DNA of 64,000 nt from Streptomyces ambofaciens ATCC 23877 (lineage in GTDB: Bacteria > Actinomycetota > Actinomycetes > Streptomycetales > Streptomycetaceae): contig NZ_CP012382.1 of NCBI RefSeq assembly GCF_001267885.1, positions 2,467,001-2,531,000 on the forward strand. The letters are read 5' to 3'. A program made the position numbers and the translations under genes. This document shows positions 1-9,548 of this stretch, one piece after another. The stretch's first letter is position 1. The number at the start of each line of letters is the position of its first letter. Under the pieces are notes generated by a model that saw only the letters and a program-made list of their open reading frames with translations, was not told the origin of the DNA and did no database searches.

Positions 1-1399
1 CCGTACCCAGGGTCCGGGAGCCCGGGTCGGAGAAGTCGCGCTTGATGTCGAAGGCGTAGGAGACGTGCACGTCGCCGGTGAGGACCATGAGGTTCTCGAT
101 GCCGGCGGCCTGCGCGCCGGCCAGCACCCGCTCGCGGGAGGCCGGGTAGCCGTCCCAGGAGTCCATGGAGACCTTCGACGGGGTGGTCGTCATGTTGTAC
201 CGCTGCGAGAAGGTGACCTGCTGGGGCACCACGTTCCACAGGGCGTCCGACCGGTGCCAGCCGTTGACCAGCCAGCGCTCCTGGGCGTCGCCGGTCAGCG
301 TGCGGCCCGGGTCCTCGGACTCGGGGCCGGGGAACTGCCAGCCGTCGCCGTAGGCCTGGTTGGAGCGGTACTGGCGGGTGTCCAGCACGTCGAACTGGGC
401 GAGGCGGCCCCAGTGCAGGCGGCGGTAGAGCTTCAGGTCGGCGCCGTCGGGCAGCTGCGGCCGGCGCAGCGGCATGTTCTCCCAGTAGGCCCGGTAGGCG
501 GCGGCCCGGCGGATGAGGAACTCCTCCGGCGGGACGCTGTTCTCCGGCGTCTCGTCGGCGTAGTTGTTCTCGGTCTCGTGGTCGTCCCAGGTGACGATGA
601 ACGGGTGCGCGGCGTGCGCGGCCCGCAGGTCGGGGTCCGACTTGTAGAGGGCGTACCGCAGCCGGTAGTCCTCCAGCGTCACCGTCTCGTGGTTGAAGAG
701 GGCGGGGAGGGTGCCCGCGGGGTAGGCGCGGGAGCCGCCGGTGGCGTTGACGGCGTACTCGTACAGGTAGTCGCCGAGGTGGAAGACGACGTCCACGTCC
801 TCCTGGGCCAGGTGCTTGTACGCGGTGTAGTAGCCCTCGTCGTACTTCTGGCAGGAGACCACGCCGAAGGTGAGGTCCGCGGCCCGGCTGTGCCGTGCGG
901 GCGCGGTGCGGGTGCGGCCGGCCGGGCTGACCCAGCGGCCGGCGCGGAAGCGGTAGTAGTAGACGTGGCCGGGCGCGAGGTGGTCGACCTCGACGTGCAC
1001 GGTGTGGTGGAACTCGGGGTGGGCGGTGGCCCTGCCCCTTCTCACGACGCGCCGGAACCGTTCGTCCAGGGCCAGTTCCCAGCTCACGTCGACGCGTTTG
1101 GCGGGCAGTCCGCTGTCGGCCTGGTACGGGACGGGGGCCAGGCGCGTCCACAGCAGGACGGAGTCGGACTGCGGGTCGCCGGAGGCGACGCCGAGGGTGA
1201 AGGGGTCGGCGGTGAGCTGGGCCGCGTCGAGTTCGGCGGCGCTCGCGGTGCCCGCGGTCGGCAGGTTGACGGAGAACGCGAGCGCCGCGGCGGCACCGGT
1301 GACGGTCAGGAAGCGGCGGCGGCCCAGGGTGCGGGCGGCGGCGCGGAGTTCGGGCGCGTGCGAGGGCTGGGACTGGGCCTGGTGGTTCGCGGGTGACAT
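1..1399 (-). CDS. phoD: PhoD-family alkaline phosphatase, secreted (3' end cut by window)
   Basis: Extracellular phosphodiesterase/alkaline phosphatase of the PhoD family, expected to release phosphate from organic esters with Ca/Fe at the active site. About 466 residues are visible; the C terminus runs off the window. The N terminus has a twin-arginine signal near residues 24-45 (GRRRFLTVTG followed by an Ala-rich core and ASA). Then come the N-terminal Fn3-like PhoD domain and metallophosphatase motifs: FGVVSCQKYDEG, FHLGDYLYEY, TWDDHETENNY, and near the cut edge LMVLTGDVHVSYAFD. The ATG at 1397-1399 follows GGGGAGG. The SDR gene is divergent, 132 bp away. S. coelicolor PhoA (SCO2286) is of this type. 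No convincing PHO box was found upstream. Confidence 0.93.
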   Translation of the reverse strand, partial: MSPANHQAQSQPSHAPELRAAARTLGRRRFLTVTGAAAALAFSVNLPTAGTASAAELDAAQLTADPFTLGVASGDPQSDSVLLWTRLAPVPYQADSGLPAKRVDVSWELALDERFRRVVRRGRATAHPEFHHTVHVEVDHLAPGHVYYYRFRAGRWVSPAGRTRTAPARHSRAADLTFGVVSCQKYDEGYYTAYKHLAQEDVDVVFHLGDYLYEYAVNATGGSRAYPAGTLPALFNHETVTLEDYRLRYALYKSDPDLRAAHAAHPFIVTWDDHETENNYADETPENSVPPEEFLIRRAAAYRAYWENMPLRRPQLPDGADLKLYRRLHWGRLAQFDVLDTRQYRSNQAYGDGWQFPGPESEDPGRTLTGDAQERWLVNGWHRSDALWNVVPQQVTFSQRYNMTTTPSKVSMDSWDGYPASRERVLAGAQAAGIENLMVLTGDVHVSYAFDIKRDFSDPGSRTLGT

Positions 1400-1407
1400 C
1401 CGTTCCT

Positions 1408-1430
1408 CCCCATGCAGTGGTTGCATGGGG
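1408..1430 (-). promoter_or_regulatory. Hairpin overlapping the phoD-family ribosome binding site
   Basis: A perfect 9-bp inverted repeat (CCCCATGCA / TGCATGGGG, spacer 5 nt) lies 8 nt upstream of the phosphatase start. On the gene's sense strand the second arm supplies the G-run of the GGGGAGG Shine-Dalgarno sequence, so a folded leader would partly hide it. It could instead be a protein operator. The inverted repeat is seen; its role is inferred. Confidence 0.5.
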
Positions 1431-1531
1431 CATTCGAATCGCCGGGGACGTCCCTGGCTTGGCGCGGACATGGCGATCCCATGTCGGAAGGATGAGTTCC
1501 GCATGATCCGCCACGCGTACGCTGCCGACTC

Positions 1532-2320
1532 ATGAACACCGTGAGAACCGCCGACGAGGAAACCGTCGGAGCGCAGAAAGTGGCCGTCGTCACGGGCGCC
1601 GGATCCGGCATCGGCCGGGCGGTCGCCCTCGAACTGCTGGCGGCCGGCTGGTCCGTGGCGCTCGCTGGCCGACGCCCCGGGACCCTGGAGGAGACGGCCG
1701 CACTGGCCCCGGCGGGCGGCTCCGCGCTCCCCGTCCGCGCCGACGTGTCACACCCGGAGGACGTGGCGGCCCTGTTCAGCGCCGTACGCGAGCGCTTCGG
1801 ACGGCTGGACCTGCTGTTCAACAACGCCGGGACGTTCGGCCCGGGCGGCGTGCCGGTCGAGGAGCTGCCCTACGAGGCGTGGCGCCACGTGGTGGACACC
1901 AACCTCAACGGGGCGTTCCTGTGCGCGCAGGCGGCGTACCGGCAGATGAAGGAGCAGCGCCCGCAGGGGGGCCGGATCATCAACAACGGCTCGATCTCGG
2001 CCCACACCCCGCGCCCGCACTCGGTGGCGTACACGGCGACCAAGCACGCCCTGACGGGCCTGACCAAGTCACTGTCCCTGGACGGCAGGCCCTACGGCAT
2101 CGCGGTCGGCCAGATCGACATCGGCAACGCGGCGACCGACATGACGGCCGGCATGCAGACCGGCGCCCTCCAGGCCAACGGGGAGACGGCACCCGAGCCG
2201 GTGATGGACGTCGCCGACGTGGCGCGCACGGTGCGGCACATGGCGGAGCTGCCGCTGGAGGCGAACGTGCAGTTCGCGACGGTCATGGCGACGGCGATGC
2301 CGTACGTGGGGCGCGGCTGA
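1532..2320 (+). CDS. Short-chain dehydrogenase/reductase
   Basis: Cytosolic NAD(P)-dependent oxidoreductase of the classical SDR family, 262 aa, a typical length. The cofactor-binding motif TGAGSGIG lies near residues 21-28, NNAG near 96-99, a catalytic Ser in NNGSISAH and the YTATK Tyr-Lys pair near 170. The Rossmann fold is complete. The long N-terminal lead (about 15 residues before the first strand) could mean the real start is slightly downstream, but no better start is obvious. The gene is divergent from the phosphatase and convergent with the SnoaL-like gene. The substrate cannot be told from sequence; FabG-like and sugar or steroid dehydrogenase roles are all possible. Confidence 0.9.
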   Translation: MNTVRTADEETVGAQKVAVVTGAGSGIGRAVALELLAAGWSVALAGRRPGTLEETAALAPAGGSALPVRADVSHPEDVAALFSAVRERFGRLDLLFNNAGTFGPGGVPVEELPYEAWRHVVDTNLNGAFLCAQAAYRQMKEQRPQGGRIINNGSISAHTPRPHSVAYTATKHALTGLTKSLSLDGRPYGIAVGQIDIGNAATDMTAGMQTGALQANGETAPEPVMDVADVARTVRHMAELPLEANVQFATVMATAMPYVGRG

Positions 2321-2516
2321 GGGCGCCCGCCGCGCCGCCCGCCCGGTCCCACACAATCGGAATTGCGTGATCCACGGTATTGCGGCCGGTGGCGGACGTA
2401 TGCTCAACTCTCCTTCACCAGAGCTTCACACTTGGGGCGTTGGCCTTCCGTGGCGGTCCGCAGACCACACCGAGGGGGGGAGGCGGCAGTCGTTCCGCCG
2501 CACCGGCTGGGGGTGG

Positions 2517-2538
2517 ATCCCGCGGGGGACCGCGGGAT
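2517..2538. terminator. Possible terminator hairpin between convergent genes
   Basis: A perfect 9-bp stem (ATCCCGCGG / CCGCGGGAT) with a GGGA loop lies in the 266-bp gap between the SDR gene and the convergent SnoaL-like gene. There is no T-run, as is common in Streptomyces. The rest of this gap holds nothing I recognise. Confidence 0.45.
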
Positions 2539-2586
2539 GCACGCCGGTGGGCGGAACGGCTGCCGCGTGGATCACCTGGCCGAGGC

Positions 2587-2913
2587 TCAGGCCTGCCCGG
2601 TCTCGAACCGCGCGATCCGGCCGTCCTCGTCCACGGTGAAGCTCCACCGCGTACGCATCTCGCCCCAGGTGTCGTTGCGGTAGCGGGCGATGAGGGCGCG
2701 GCCGCCGTTCGACTCGTTGTCGACCTCCAGGTGACCGTTGGAGGAGAAGATCTCCTGGTCGATCCACTGGGCGAGGTCCCGGTCGTTCCCGTCGTCGGCC
2801 ATGGTGGCGTCCGGCGCGAGCAGCGCGAGGAAGGCCTCGCGGTCGTGGGCGTTGACGGCGGCGACGAAGGCGCGGACGGCCGGGTCGCTGAGTCGCGTGG
2901 TCTGAATCGTCAT
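2587..2913 (-). CDS. SnoaL/NTF2-like fold protein
   Basis: Small cytosolic protein of 108 aa with the look of the SnoaL-like/NTF2 cone fold: an N-terminal helix (VRAFVAAVNAHDREAF), LLAPDATMADDG, then four strands including GHLEVDNESNG and RWSFTVDEDGRIARFETGQA at the C terminus. Members include polyketide cyclases, ketosteroid isomerases and many proteins of unknown function. The start chosen is the ATG at 2911-2913 (MTIQTTRLSD); an upstream in-frame extension to 2949 has no supporting ribosome binding site and an unlike composition. It is a lone gene, divergent from the DoxX gene at 3077. No catalytic residues are obvious, so function is open. Confidence 0.75.
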   Translation of the reverse strand: MTIQTTRLSDPAVRAFVAAVNAHDREAFLALLAPDATMADDGNDRDLAQWIDQEIFSSNGHLEVDNESNGGRALIARYRNDTWGEMRTRWSFTVDEDGRIARFETGQA

Positions 2914-3076
2914 GGCGGCAGCGTCACACCACCCCCTCGCCCCCGCCACCCGGCCCGGCGACCGGCCCAGCCGCCGGCCCAGCCCTGGCGCACCACCCGA
3001 ACGGCGCCCGCGGCGGGCCCGCGCGGCGCGGGCGGGTGACGGTGGGGAGGTGAGCCGCCGTCTGCGAGGAGTCGAC

Positions 3077-3619
3077 GTGAACTGTTATGACCGGCGTGAC
3101 CTGGGGCTGCTGCTGCTCCGCCTGGGCACCGGCGGTGTGCTGGCCGCGCACGGTGCGCAGAAGCTGCTCGGCTGGTTCGGCGGCGGCGGCATCGAGGGCA
3201 CCGGCCAGGCCATGGAGGCCATGGGCTACGCGCCGGGCCGGGCCAGTGCCACCGCGGCGGGACTGGCCGAGGCCGGGGGCGGGACGCTGCTGGCGCTGGG
3301 CCTGGCCACACCGGCCGCGGGCGCGGCGGCGGCCGGAGCGATGGTGGGCGCGGCGGCGGTGCACGCCCCCAACGGCTTCTTCGCCATGGCCGGCGGCTAC
3401 GAGTACGCGGCCTCCCTCGGTCTGACGGCCGCCGGGCTCGCGGTCGCGGGCCCCGGTCGCCTCTCCCTGGACCACGTGCTCGGCCACGCGGTCAACCGGA
3501 ACTGGATGGTCCCGGCCGCGTTCGCGGCGACGGCGGCGGCCACGGCGGTCGTCGTGGGGGCACGCAACAAGCGGGTGCGCAAGGCCGCCGAGGGACAGCA
3601 GGAACCGCTGTTCGACTGA
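3077..3619 (+). CDS. DoxX-family membrane protein
   Basis: Integral membrane protein of the DoxX family, 180 aa, with four predicted membrane spans. The DoxX hallmark is at the N terminus (DLGLLLLRLGTGGVLAAHGA, then QKLLGWFGG). Members are linked to redox and thiol homeostasis or quinone-associated complexes, but this one's partner is unknown. The start is a GTG at 3077 preceded by GAGGAG 6 nt upstream. An ATG-initiated extension from 2912 would add a Pro/Arg-rich stretch and is rejected. The C terminus is basic and probably cytosolic. The MazG-like gene follows 34 bp downstream on the same strand, so the two may be cotranscribed. A second DoxX gene lies at 56921. Confidence 0.85.
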   Translation: MNCYDRRDLGLLLLRLGTGGVLAAHGAQKLLGWFGGGGIEGTGQAMEAMGYAPGRASATAAGLAEAGGGTLLALGLATPAAGAAAAGAMVGAAAVHAPNGFFAMAGGYEYAASLGLTAAGLAVAGPGRLSLDHVLGHAVNRNWMVPAAFAATAAATAVVVGARNKRVRKAAEGQQEPLFD

Positions 3620-3653
3620 CGTACCGCCCCCGCGCCGTGGCAGGCTGCCCGGC

Positions 3654-4001
3654 ATGAACGCCGACCGCGAGGACACCCCCGCAGACCTCTGGACCACCGT
3701 CGACGCCCTGTGGAAGTGGCTGGAGGCGGACCAGCCCGTCGGCGGCAGGGAGGGCCTGCTGCTGCGCATGCTGAAGCTGTCCGAGGAGGTGGGCGAGGTG
3801 TCCGAGGCGGTGATCGGCGCGACCGGCCAGAACCCGCGCAAGGGCGTCACCCACACGTGGGACGACGTCGAGGCGGAGCTGTGCGACGTCGTGATCACGG
3901 CCCTGGTGGCGCTGCGGACCCTGACGCCCCGGGCACGGGAGGTGTTCGGACGGCACCTGGAGCGGGTGGCGGTGCGGTCGCTGGGGACGCCGGACGCCTG
4001 A
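3654..4001 (+). CDS. MazG-like nucleotide pyrophosphohydrolase
   Basis: Predicted all-alpha NTP pyrophosphohydrolase of the MazG-like family, 115 aa, acting in the cytosol on (d)NTPs as a house-cleaning enzyme. The signature metal-binding pattern is LKLSEEVGEVSEAVIG near residues 42-57 (ExxE), followed by the second half WDDVEAELCDVVITALVAL (ExxD). The length is right for a single-domain member. The gene starts with ATG at 3654 and lies 34 bp after the DoxX gene. A strong hairpin terminator follows at 4068-4107. The exact substrate is not predictable. Confidence 0.85.
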   Translation: MNADREDTPADLWTTVDALWKWLEADQPVGGREGLLLRMLKLSEEVGEVSEAVIGATGQNPRKGVTHTWDDVEAELCDVVITALVALRTLTPRAREVFGRHLERVAVRSLGTPDA

Positions 4002-4067
4002 ACGCGGCGGAGCCCGGCGTGTCGCGGGCCGGCGAAGCCGCACACCGCCCTCGCCGGACCTGCCGAG

Positions 4068-4107
4068 GGCCCCGTGGCACGGCGGTGGTCCGCCGTGCCA
4101 CGGGGCC
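4068..4107. terminator. Strong bidirectional terminator
   Basis: A perfect 18-bp stem (4068-4085 with 4090-4107) with a TGGT loop lies between the convergent MazG-like gene and axeA, so it can end both transcripts. Confidence 0.85.
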
Positions 4108-4117
4108 GGGTGCGGGC

Positions 4118-5107
4118 TCAGCCCGCGGTGCAGGAGACCGTCGGCCAGGTCCAGTTGCCGTTGGCCTGGATGGTGGCTCCCCAGGTGCCGCCGCTGCCGT
4201 TGGACTTGGCGGTCAGCACCTGTGCGCTCGGGTAGCTCGCGTTGACGTTCCAGGTGGACAGGACCCTGGCCGGGGACGGCACGTTCATCGTCACCGTCCA
4301 GGCACTGGCCCCGCTGACGGACACGTCGAGGTTGTACCGGTCCCCCCACCGCTGCCCGGCGGACAGGGTCGCGGTACACGTACCGCCGCCACCTCCTCCG
4401 CCACCACCGCCGCCGCCACCGTCGGGGGCGACCGCCCGCCCGGTCTGCGGCGAGATCATGCCGGCGCACAGGCCCTTGCCGGCCAGGGTCTGCGCGATGC
4501 GCGGGATCGCCGCGAGCGTGTTGGCGGGCCAGTCGTGCATGAGGACGACCTGGCCGTTGCCCAGCCGTGAGACGGCCTGCACGATCGCGTCGGTGCTCGC
4601 GTTGTTCCAGTCCTGCGTGTCGACGTCCCAGATCACCTCGGTCAGCCCGTGCCTGGCCTCGACCGACCGCAGCGTGGCGTTGGTCTCGCCGTACGGCGGG
4701 CGGAACAGCTTCGGCGTGCCACCGCCCGCGTTCGCGATGGCCGCCTGGGTCCGGGAGATCTCGGAGTCCATCTGCGCCTGACTCAGCTGGGTCATGTGCG
4801 GGTGGGTGTAGCTGTGGTTGGCGACCCACATGCCGGCGTCGACCTGGGCCCGGACCAGGGACGGGTTCTGGGCCGCGTACTGGCCCTGGTTGAACATGGT
4901 GGCCCGCAGGCCGTTCCGCTTGAGCGCGTCGAGCAGGGCCTGAGTGGTGCCGGAGGGGCCGTCGTCGAAGGTGAGCCCGACGTAGCCGTTGCAGGCGGCC
5001 GCCCGCGCCGGGGCGGCGTCGGCGGCGGCGGTGCCCGCGACGGCCAGGGCGGCGACGGACACCGCGGTGACCAGGGAACGCCCTGAGGGGCGGGGTCTGG
5101 TGCGCAT
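4118..5107 (-). CDS. axeA: Acetyl xylan esterase / NodB polysaccharide deacetylase with CBM2
   Basis: Secreted CE4 esterase that removes acetyl groups from xylan, 329 aa. It has a signal peptide (residues 1-41, ending ARA), a NodB domain with TFDDGPS (general base and metal Asp), HSYTHPHM (metal His pair), RPPYGE, DVDTQDW and LMHDW, a pure Gly linker of about 14 residues, then an 86-residue C-terminal CBM2-type module starting CTATLSAGQ. Start ATG at 5105-5107 with GGAGG upstream. It lies 32 bp downstream of xlnB on the same strand, forming the xlnB-axeA operon known from S. lividans. Its CBM is about 86% identical to that of XlnB by my count, so the pair should bind the same substrate and act together. 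Confidence 0.93.
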   Translation of the reverse strand: MRTRPRPSGRSLVTAVSVAALAVAGTAAADAAPARAAACNGYVGLTFDDGPSGTTQALLDALKRNGLRATMFNQGQYAAQNPSLVRAQVDAGMWVANHSYTHPHMTQLSQAQMDSEISRTQAAIANAGGGTPKLFRPPYGETNATLRSVEARHGLTEVIWDVDTQDWNNASTDAIVQAVSRLGNGQVVLMHDWPANTLAAIPRIAQTLAGKGLCAGMISPQTGRAVAPDGGGGGGGGGGGGGTCTATLSAGQRWGDRYNLDVSVSGASAWTVTMNVPSPARVLSTWNVNASYPSAQVLTAKSNGSGGTWGATIQANGNWTWPTVSCTAG

Positions 5108-5139
5108 GGGAAGGGGTCCTCCTCTCCTCGTGTCCGGGG

Positions 5140-6336
<1,197 letters not shown>

Positions 6337-6352
6337 TCATGTCCCGGCAGTT

Positions 6353-6363
6353 CGAAAGTTTCG
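6353..6363. promoter_or_regulatory. CGAAAGTTTCG operator-like palindrome
   Basis: A perfect CGAAA-G-TTTCG palindrome lies about 220 bp upstream of xlnB, in the 372-bp gap between xlnB and rnpB. It matches the CGAAA-N-TTTCG type associated with xylan-inducible genes. The rest of the gap (6364-6507) is the 3' flank of rnpB, and I saw no other gene there. Confidence 0.55.
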
Positions 6364-6507
6364 ACGGTCAGCGTCGATGGGGTGGGGGGAGGATGTCGAG
6401 GGTGGCCTCACGCGCTTCCGCGGCCACGTGGACCGGCGCTCGGGGAATGCCACCGACGCGCGCGCTCTCGGACGGCCGGCCGGCGCACACCCGCTTGAGG
6501 CGGCAGA

Positions 6508-6908
6508 CGAGTCGGGCTGTACGCCGGGTTCTGTTCCGGCGGGTCCTCGCGGGCCCGCCGGCGACGGCCATCCATCTAGGACCGGCGTTGCCACCGGCCT
6601 CCAGCGGTCTACCCGCGGACTCGGGCGGGCAGCCCTCGAACGTCCGCGCAGAAGCACCGGGGTGCTTCCTTCTTGACCTTGCTCCGGGTGGGGTTTACCT
6701 AGCTGCCCAGGTCGCCCTGGGCACTGGTGGTCTCTTACACCACCGTTTCACCCTTACCCGGGACCGGAGTCCCGGGCGGTCTGCTTTCTGTGGCACTGTC
6801 CCGCGGGTCACCCCGGGTGGCCGTTAGCCATCACCCTGCCCTGTGGAGCCCGGACGTTCCTCGGGAAGTCCCGTGAGGGTCTTCACGCGGCCGTCCGCCC
6901 GGCTCGTC
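6508..6908 (-). ncRNA. rnpB: RNase P RNA (type A)
   Basis: Catalytic RNA of ribonuclease P, which makes tRNA 5' ends. Read on the minus strand, the 5' helix strand CGAGCCGGGC pairs with the 3' strand GCCCGACTCG. Conserved blocks are present in order: GAGGAACGTCCGGGCTCC (P4 side), GGTAAACCCCACCCGGAGC, GCAAGGTCAAG, TAGATGGATGGCCGTC, and the 3' ACAGAACCCGGCGTACAGCC. The length of about 400 nt is usual for actinobacteria. Ends are estimated from helix P1. The 5' 84 nt overlap the 3' end of the EamA gene on the same strand, so the promoter must lie inside that gene. Confidence 0.97.
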
Positions 6909-7960
6909 TGCCGTGTCGACCATGGTACCGGGCGCGCGCCACACCCCGGTCCCTCGGTCGCCGCCGGCTCGGTGATCTCCGCCGGAGCCGCCGTCGCCGC
7001 CGGAGCCACGGTCCCCGCCGACGTCGCGGTCGCCCCTGGTGTTGCCGCCGGTGTCGCCGCCGGTGTCGTCGGCGCCCCCGGTGTCACGGTCGTCGTCGCC
7101 GTCGGTCCCGTGGACGCCGTCGCCAGGACCGAGCCCGTGAGGATCAGGGCGAAGGCGGCGAGGACGCCGGGCGTGAGGGACTCGTCCAGGAAGACGGCGC
7201 CCGCGGCGACGGCGATCGCCGGGTTGACGTACGTGATGACGGACGCACGGGTCGGGCCCACCTCCTTGATCAGTTCCAGGAAGGCGACGAAGGCGATCGC
7301 CGTGCAGATCACGCCGAGGCCCGCCAGCGCCGCGATCACCTCGCCGGAGGGCAGGGCGTCCGGGCGGCCCGCGACGGCGGCGGGGGCGTAGACGAGGGCC
7401 GCGAGGGTGAGGCAGGCCGCCGTGAGGTGGAGGGAGGGGACGTCCTTCAGGTGGCGGGCGGCGATGAGCGGGGCGGTGGCGTAGCCCAGCACCGTCACCA
7501 GCACCTCGGCGAGGGAGCGGACGTCGCCGCCGGTCAGGTGCGGGACGGTGAGGACGGCTACGCCGGCCAGGCCCACGGCGAGGCCGGTCAGCCGCCGGGC
7601 GCCCAGGTGTTCCGCGGAGCCGAAGCAGCGGGCCAGGGCCACGCCGACGATCGGCACGCCCGCGATCAACAGGCCCGCGGTGGAGCTGGACAGGTGGCGT
7701 TCGGCGTCGGTCAGGGTCCACCAGGGGCCGATGATCTCGATGACGGCGAAGGCCAGGAGGGGCTTCCAGTGTGTTCGTACGGTCCCGAACAGGTTGCCCT
7801 TGCGCAGGGCGAAGGGGAGGAGGAGCGCGGCGCCCAGCGCACAGCGGGTGAACACCACTCCGGACGGGGACACCTCGTCCACCGCCACCTTGATCATCAG
7901 GTAGGGGACGCCCCAGACCACTCCCATCAGGGAGAACAGAAACCAGCCGCGTGCAGTCAT
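6824..7960 (-). CDS. EamA/DMT-family transporter with long Ala/Thr/Pro tail
   Basis: Inner-membrane drug/metabolite exporter with ten predicted spans in two EamA repeats (residues about 1-130 and 140-280; repeat starts at MTARGWFLFSLMGVVWGVPY and SLAEVLVTVLGYATAPL). After residue about 285 the protein departs from the family: an Ala/Thr/Pro-rich tail with 6-12-residue repeats (ATPAATPGAT and similar), then about 30 polar residues. The tail's last 28 codons are read from rnpB sequence, with the stop inside the P RNA gene. The start ATG at 7958-7960 lies 10 bp after the AraC-regulator stop, so the two form an operon. The tail may be non-functional drift around the rnpB promoter. Confidence 0.88.
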   Translation of the reverse strand: MTARGWFLFSLMGVVWGVPYLMIKVAVDEVSPSGVVFTRCALGAALLLPFALRKGNLFGTVRTHWKPLLAFAVIEIIGPWWTLTDAERHLSSSTAGLLIAGVPIVGVALARCFGSAEHLGARRLTGLAVGLAGVAVLTVPHLTGGDVRSLAEVLVTVLGYATAPLIAARHLKDVPSLHLTAACLTLAALVYAPAAVAGRPDALPSGEVIAALAGLGVICTAIAFVAFLELIKEVGPTRASVITYVNPAIAVAAGAVFLDESLTPGVLAAFALILTGSVLATASTGPTATTTVTPGAPTTPAATPAATPGATATSAGTVAPAATAAPAEITEPAATEGPGCGARPVPWSTRQTSRADGRVKTLTGLPEERPGSTGQGDG

Positions 7961-7970
7961 GCGGCGAGTC

Positions 7971-8810
7971 TCATTCTCCTTCGGGGGTGCCGTCTTGAAC
8001 GCTGTTGCGGTATGCCGCCGGGGTCACGCCGAGGACCCTGCGGAACCAGCGGGTCAGGTGGGCCTGATCGGCGAAGCCCACCAGTGCCGCCGCCTCGGCC
8101 GGGCGCAGGCCCGCGTCCAGGAGCCCGCGCGCCCTGGCCACCCGGTGCTGGGCGAGCCAGGCGTACGGCGGTATCCCCGCTGCCGTACGGAAGGCGCGCA
8201 GGAGCTGGTAGCGGGACAGGCCGAGGTCGGTGGCGAGCGCGGCCAGGGACGGCGGGGCGAGGAGTTCGTCGGCGAGGCGGTCGCGTACGGCGCGGGCGAT
8301 GCGGTCGGCGCCGGGAACGGTGTCGTCGGTCGCACGGGCCGTGGAGTGGCGGCGGGCGAGGGCCGTGAGCAGCCAGGGGAGGCGGGACTCCGCCTCCAGG
8401 GGGTCGGGGCGGCGGGTCAGGTCCGTGTGCGCGGCGTGCAGGGCCGCGGCGAGTTCCGGATCGTCGAGGACGGGTTCACGGAAGTGCGGGAGGGCCGCGG
8501 CGCGTGTGCCGTCGGCGAGGAGGGGCGGGGCCGCGTACAGGGCGCGGTACGAGTAGCCCTCGGGGGCGGCCGGGCCGCCGGTGTGCACCTCGCCCGGTTC
8601 CAGGACGACGATGGAACCCGGTCCGGAGTGGATGTGCCCGCCCCGGTAGGCGATGACCTCCAGGCCGCCGACGGTGACGCCGACCGTGAACTCGTCGTGG
8701 GCGTGCGGGGCGTAGACGTGGCGGTCGAAGCTGGCGGTGAGGAGGTCGAGGGGCGGGCCGTCCGTTCCCAGCCGGGCCCTGGTCCACCGTGCCTGTTCGC
8801 GCGCGTCCAC
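7971..8810 (-). CDS. AraC-family transcriptional regulator
   Basis: DNA-binding regulator, 279 aa. The N-terminal cupin-type sensor (residues about 20-130, PHAHDEFTVGV and VVLEPGEVHTGG) is followed by two C-terminal helix-turn-helix motifs: LAALATDLGLSRYQLLRAFR and AAALVGFADQAHLTRWFRR, with the family end GVTPAAYRNS. Start GTG at 8808-8810. It is upstream of and 10 bp from the EamA transporter on the same strand; AraC regulators with this architecture often control the adjacent EamA or LysE exporter, so local regulation in response to a small solute is likely. The ligand is unknown. Confidence 0.92.
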   Translation of the reverse strand: MDAREQARWTRARLGTDGPPLDLLTASFDRHVYAPHAHDEFTVGVTVGGLEVIAYRGGHIHSGPGSIVVLEPGEVHTGGPAAPEGYSYRALYAAPPLLADGTRAAALPHFREPVLDDPELAAALHAAHTDLTRRPDPLEAESRLPWLLTALARRHSTARATDDTVPGADRIARAVRDRLADELLAPPSLAALATDLGLSRYQLLRAFRTAAGIPPYAWLAQHRVARARGLLDAGLRPAEAAALVGFADQAHLTRWFRRVLGVTPAAYRNSVQDGTPEGE

Positions 8811-8969
8811 CGCCTGCCACCCCCTGCCCCCACGGGATCAGAGGAAGTCGGCGGTGTCCAGCTCGACGTCGAAGGGGGGTCGGCTGATCACCTGTCCGAG
8901 AGATCGGGCACCGTTCCCTCGATCGTGGCACACGATCCCGCCCGCCGTCCGAAGCCGGAGCCACGCCGC

Positions 8970-8990
8970 TTGACCCTGTCGCGACGTCAA
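8970..8990 (+). promoter_or_regulatory. Candidate MerR operator/promoter
   Basis: An inverted repeat TTGAC (8970-8974) / GTCAA (8986-8990) encloses the palindrome GTCGCGAC. TTGACC also serves as a -35-like hexamer. It lies 17 bp before the MerR-gene start, which is where a self-regulating MerR protein would bind. The leader would be very short, possibly leaderless. Confidence 0.4.
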
Positions 8991-9006
8991 CGTTTCGACT
9001 GGGGCC

Positions 9007-9513
9007 ATGCGCATCGGAGAACTCGCCGACGCCGTCGGCGTCACCACGCGGACCGTGCGGCACTACCACCACCAGGGCCTGCTGCCCGAACCGGAGCGGC
9101 TGGCCAACGGATACCGGACGTACACCCTGCGGCACGTCGTCGTGCCGGCCCGGATCAGGCGGCTGACCGAGCTGGGGCTCGGGCCGGCGGAGGTGCGGGA
9201 CGTGCTCGCGGACGAGGCCGGGAAGGATCTCGCCGAGGTGCTGGCGGAGCTGGACGCGGACCTGGCACGGCAGGAGGCGGCGATCCGGGAACGCCGGGTG
9301 CGGCTGCGGGCGACGCACGAGACGGCGGGCGGGGAGCTGAACCTCGCCGTGGGCCTCCAGACCTCCGTCACCGTCGAGCTGACCGAGCCCGTCGTCCACG
9401 TCGGCTTCTTCGGGCGGCGGCGCGAGGTGCGTGTCGTGCGCTGTCACGCCGACGGCCCCGCAGCGCTCGTACGGGCCGTCGACCAGGCACGCGAGGGGTA
9501 CGCCGTACCCTGA
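9007..9513 (+). CDS. MerR-family transcriptional regulator
   Basis: DNA-binding activator/repressor, 168 aa. The N-terminal winged helix is typical (MRIGELADAVGVTTRTVRHY, then YRTYTLRHV), followed by the dimerisation helix LAEVLAELDADLARQEAAI. The effector region (residues about 110-168) is short, lacks the Cys residues of metal sensors, and resembles no specific drug-binding domain I know. ATG start at 9007 with no ribosome binding site, consistent with a leaderless mRNA from the promoter just upstream. It is divergent from the AraC regulator and 35 bp upstream of yaaA. Target unknown. Confidence 0.88.
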   Translation: MRIGELADAVGVTTRTVRHYHHQGLLPEPERLANGYRTYTLRHVVVPARIRRLTELGLGPAEVRDVLADEAGKDLAEVLAELDADLARQEAAIRERRVRLRATHETAGGELNLAVGLQTSVTVELTEPVVHVGFFGRRREVRVVRCHADGPAALVRAVDQAREGYAVP

Positions 9514-9548
9514 GCGGGGGCCCGACAGCTCGATCCGAAGGAGTACGC

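Noticed and set aside
1431..1531. PHO box for the PhoD-family phosphatase
   Set aside because: Only weak GTTCATCC-like pieces with poor spacing were found, not a proper direct repeat of the PhoP type.
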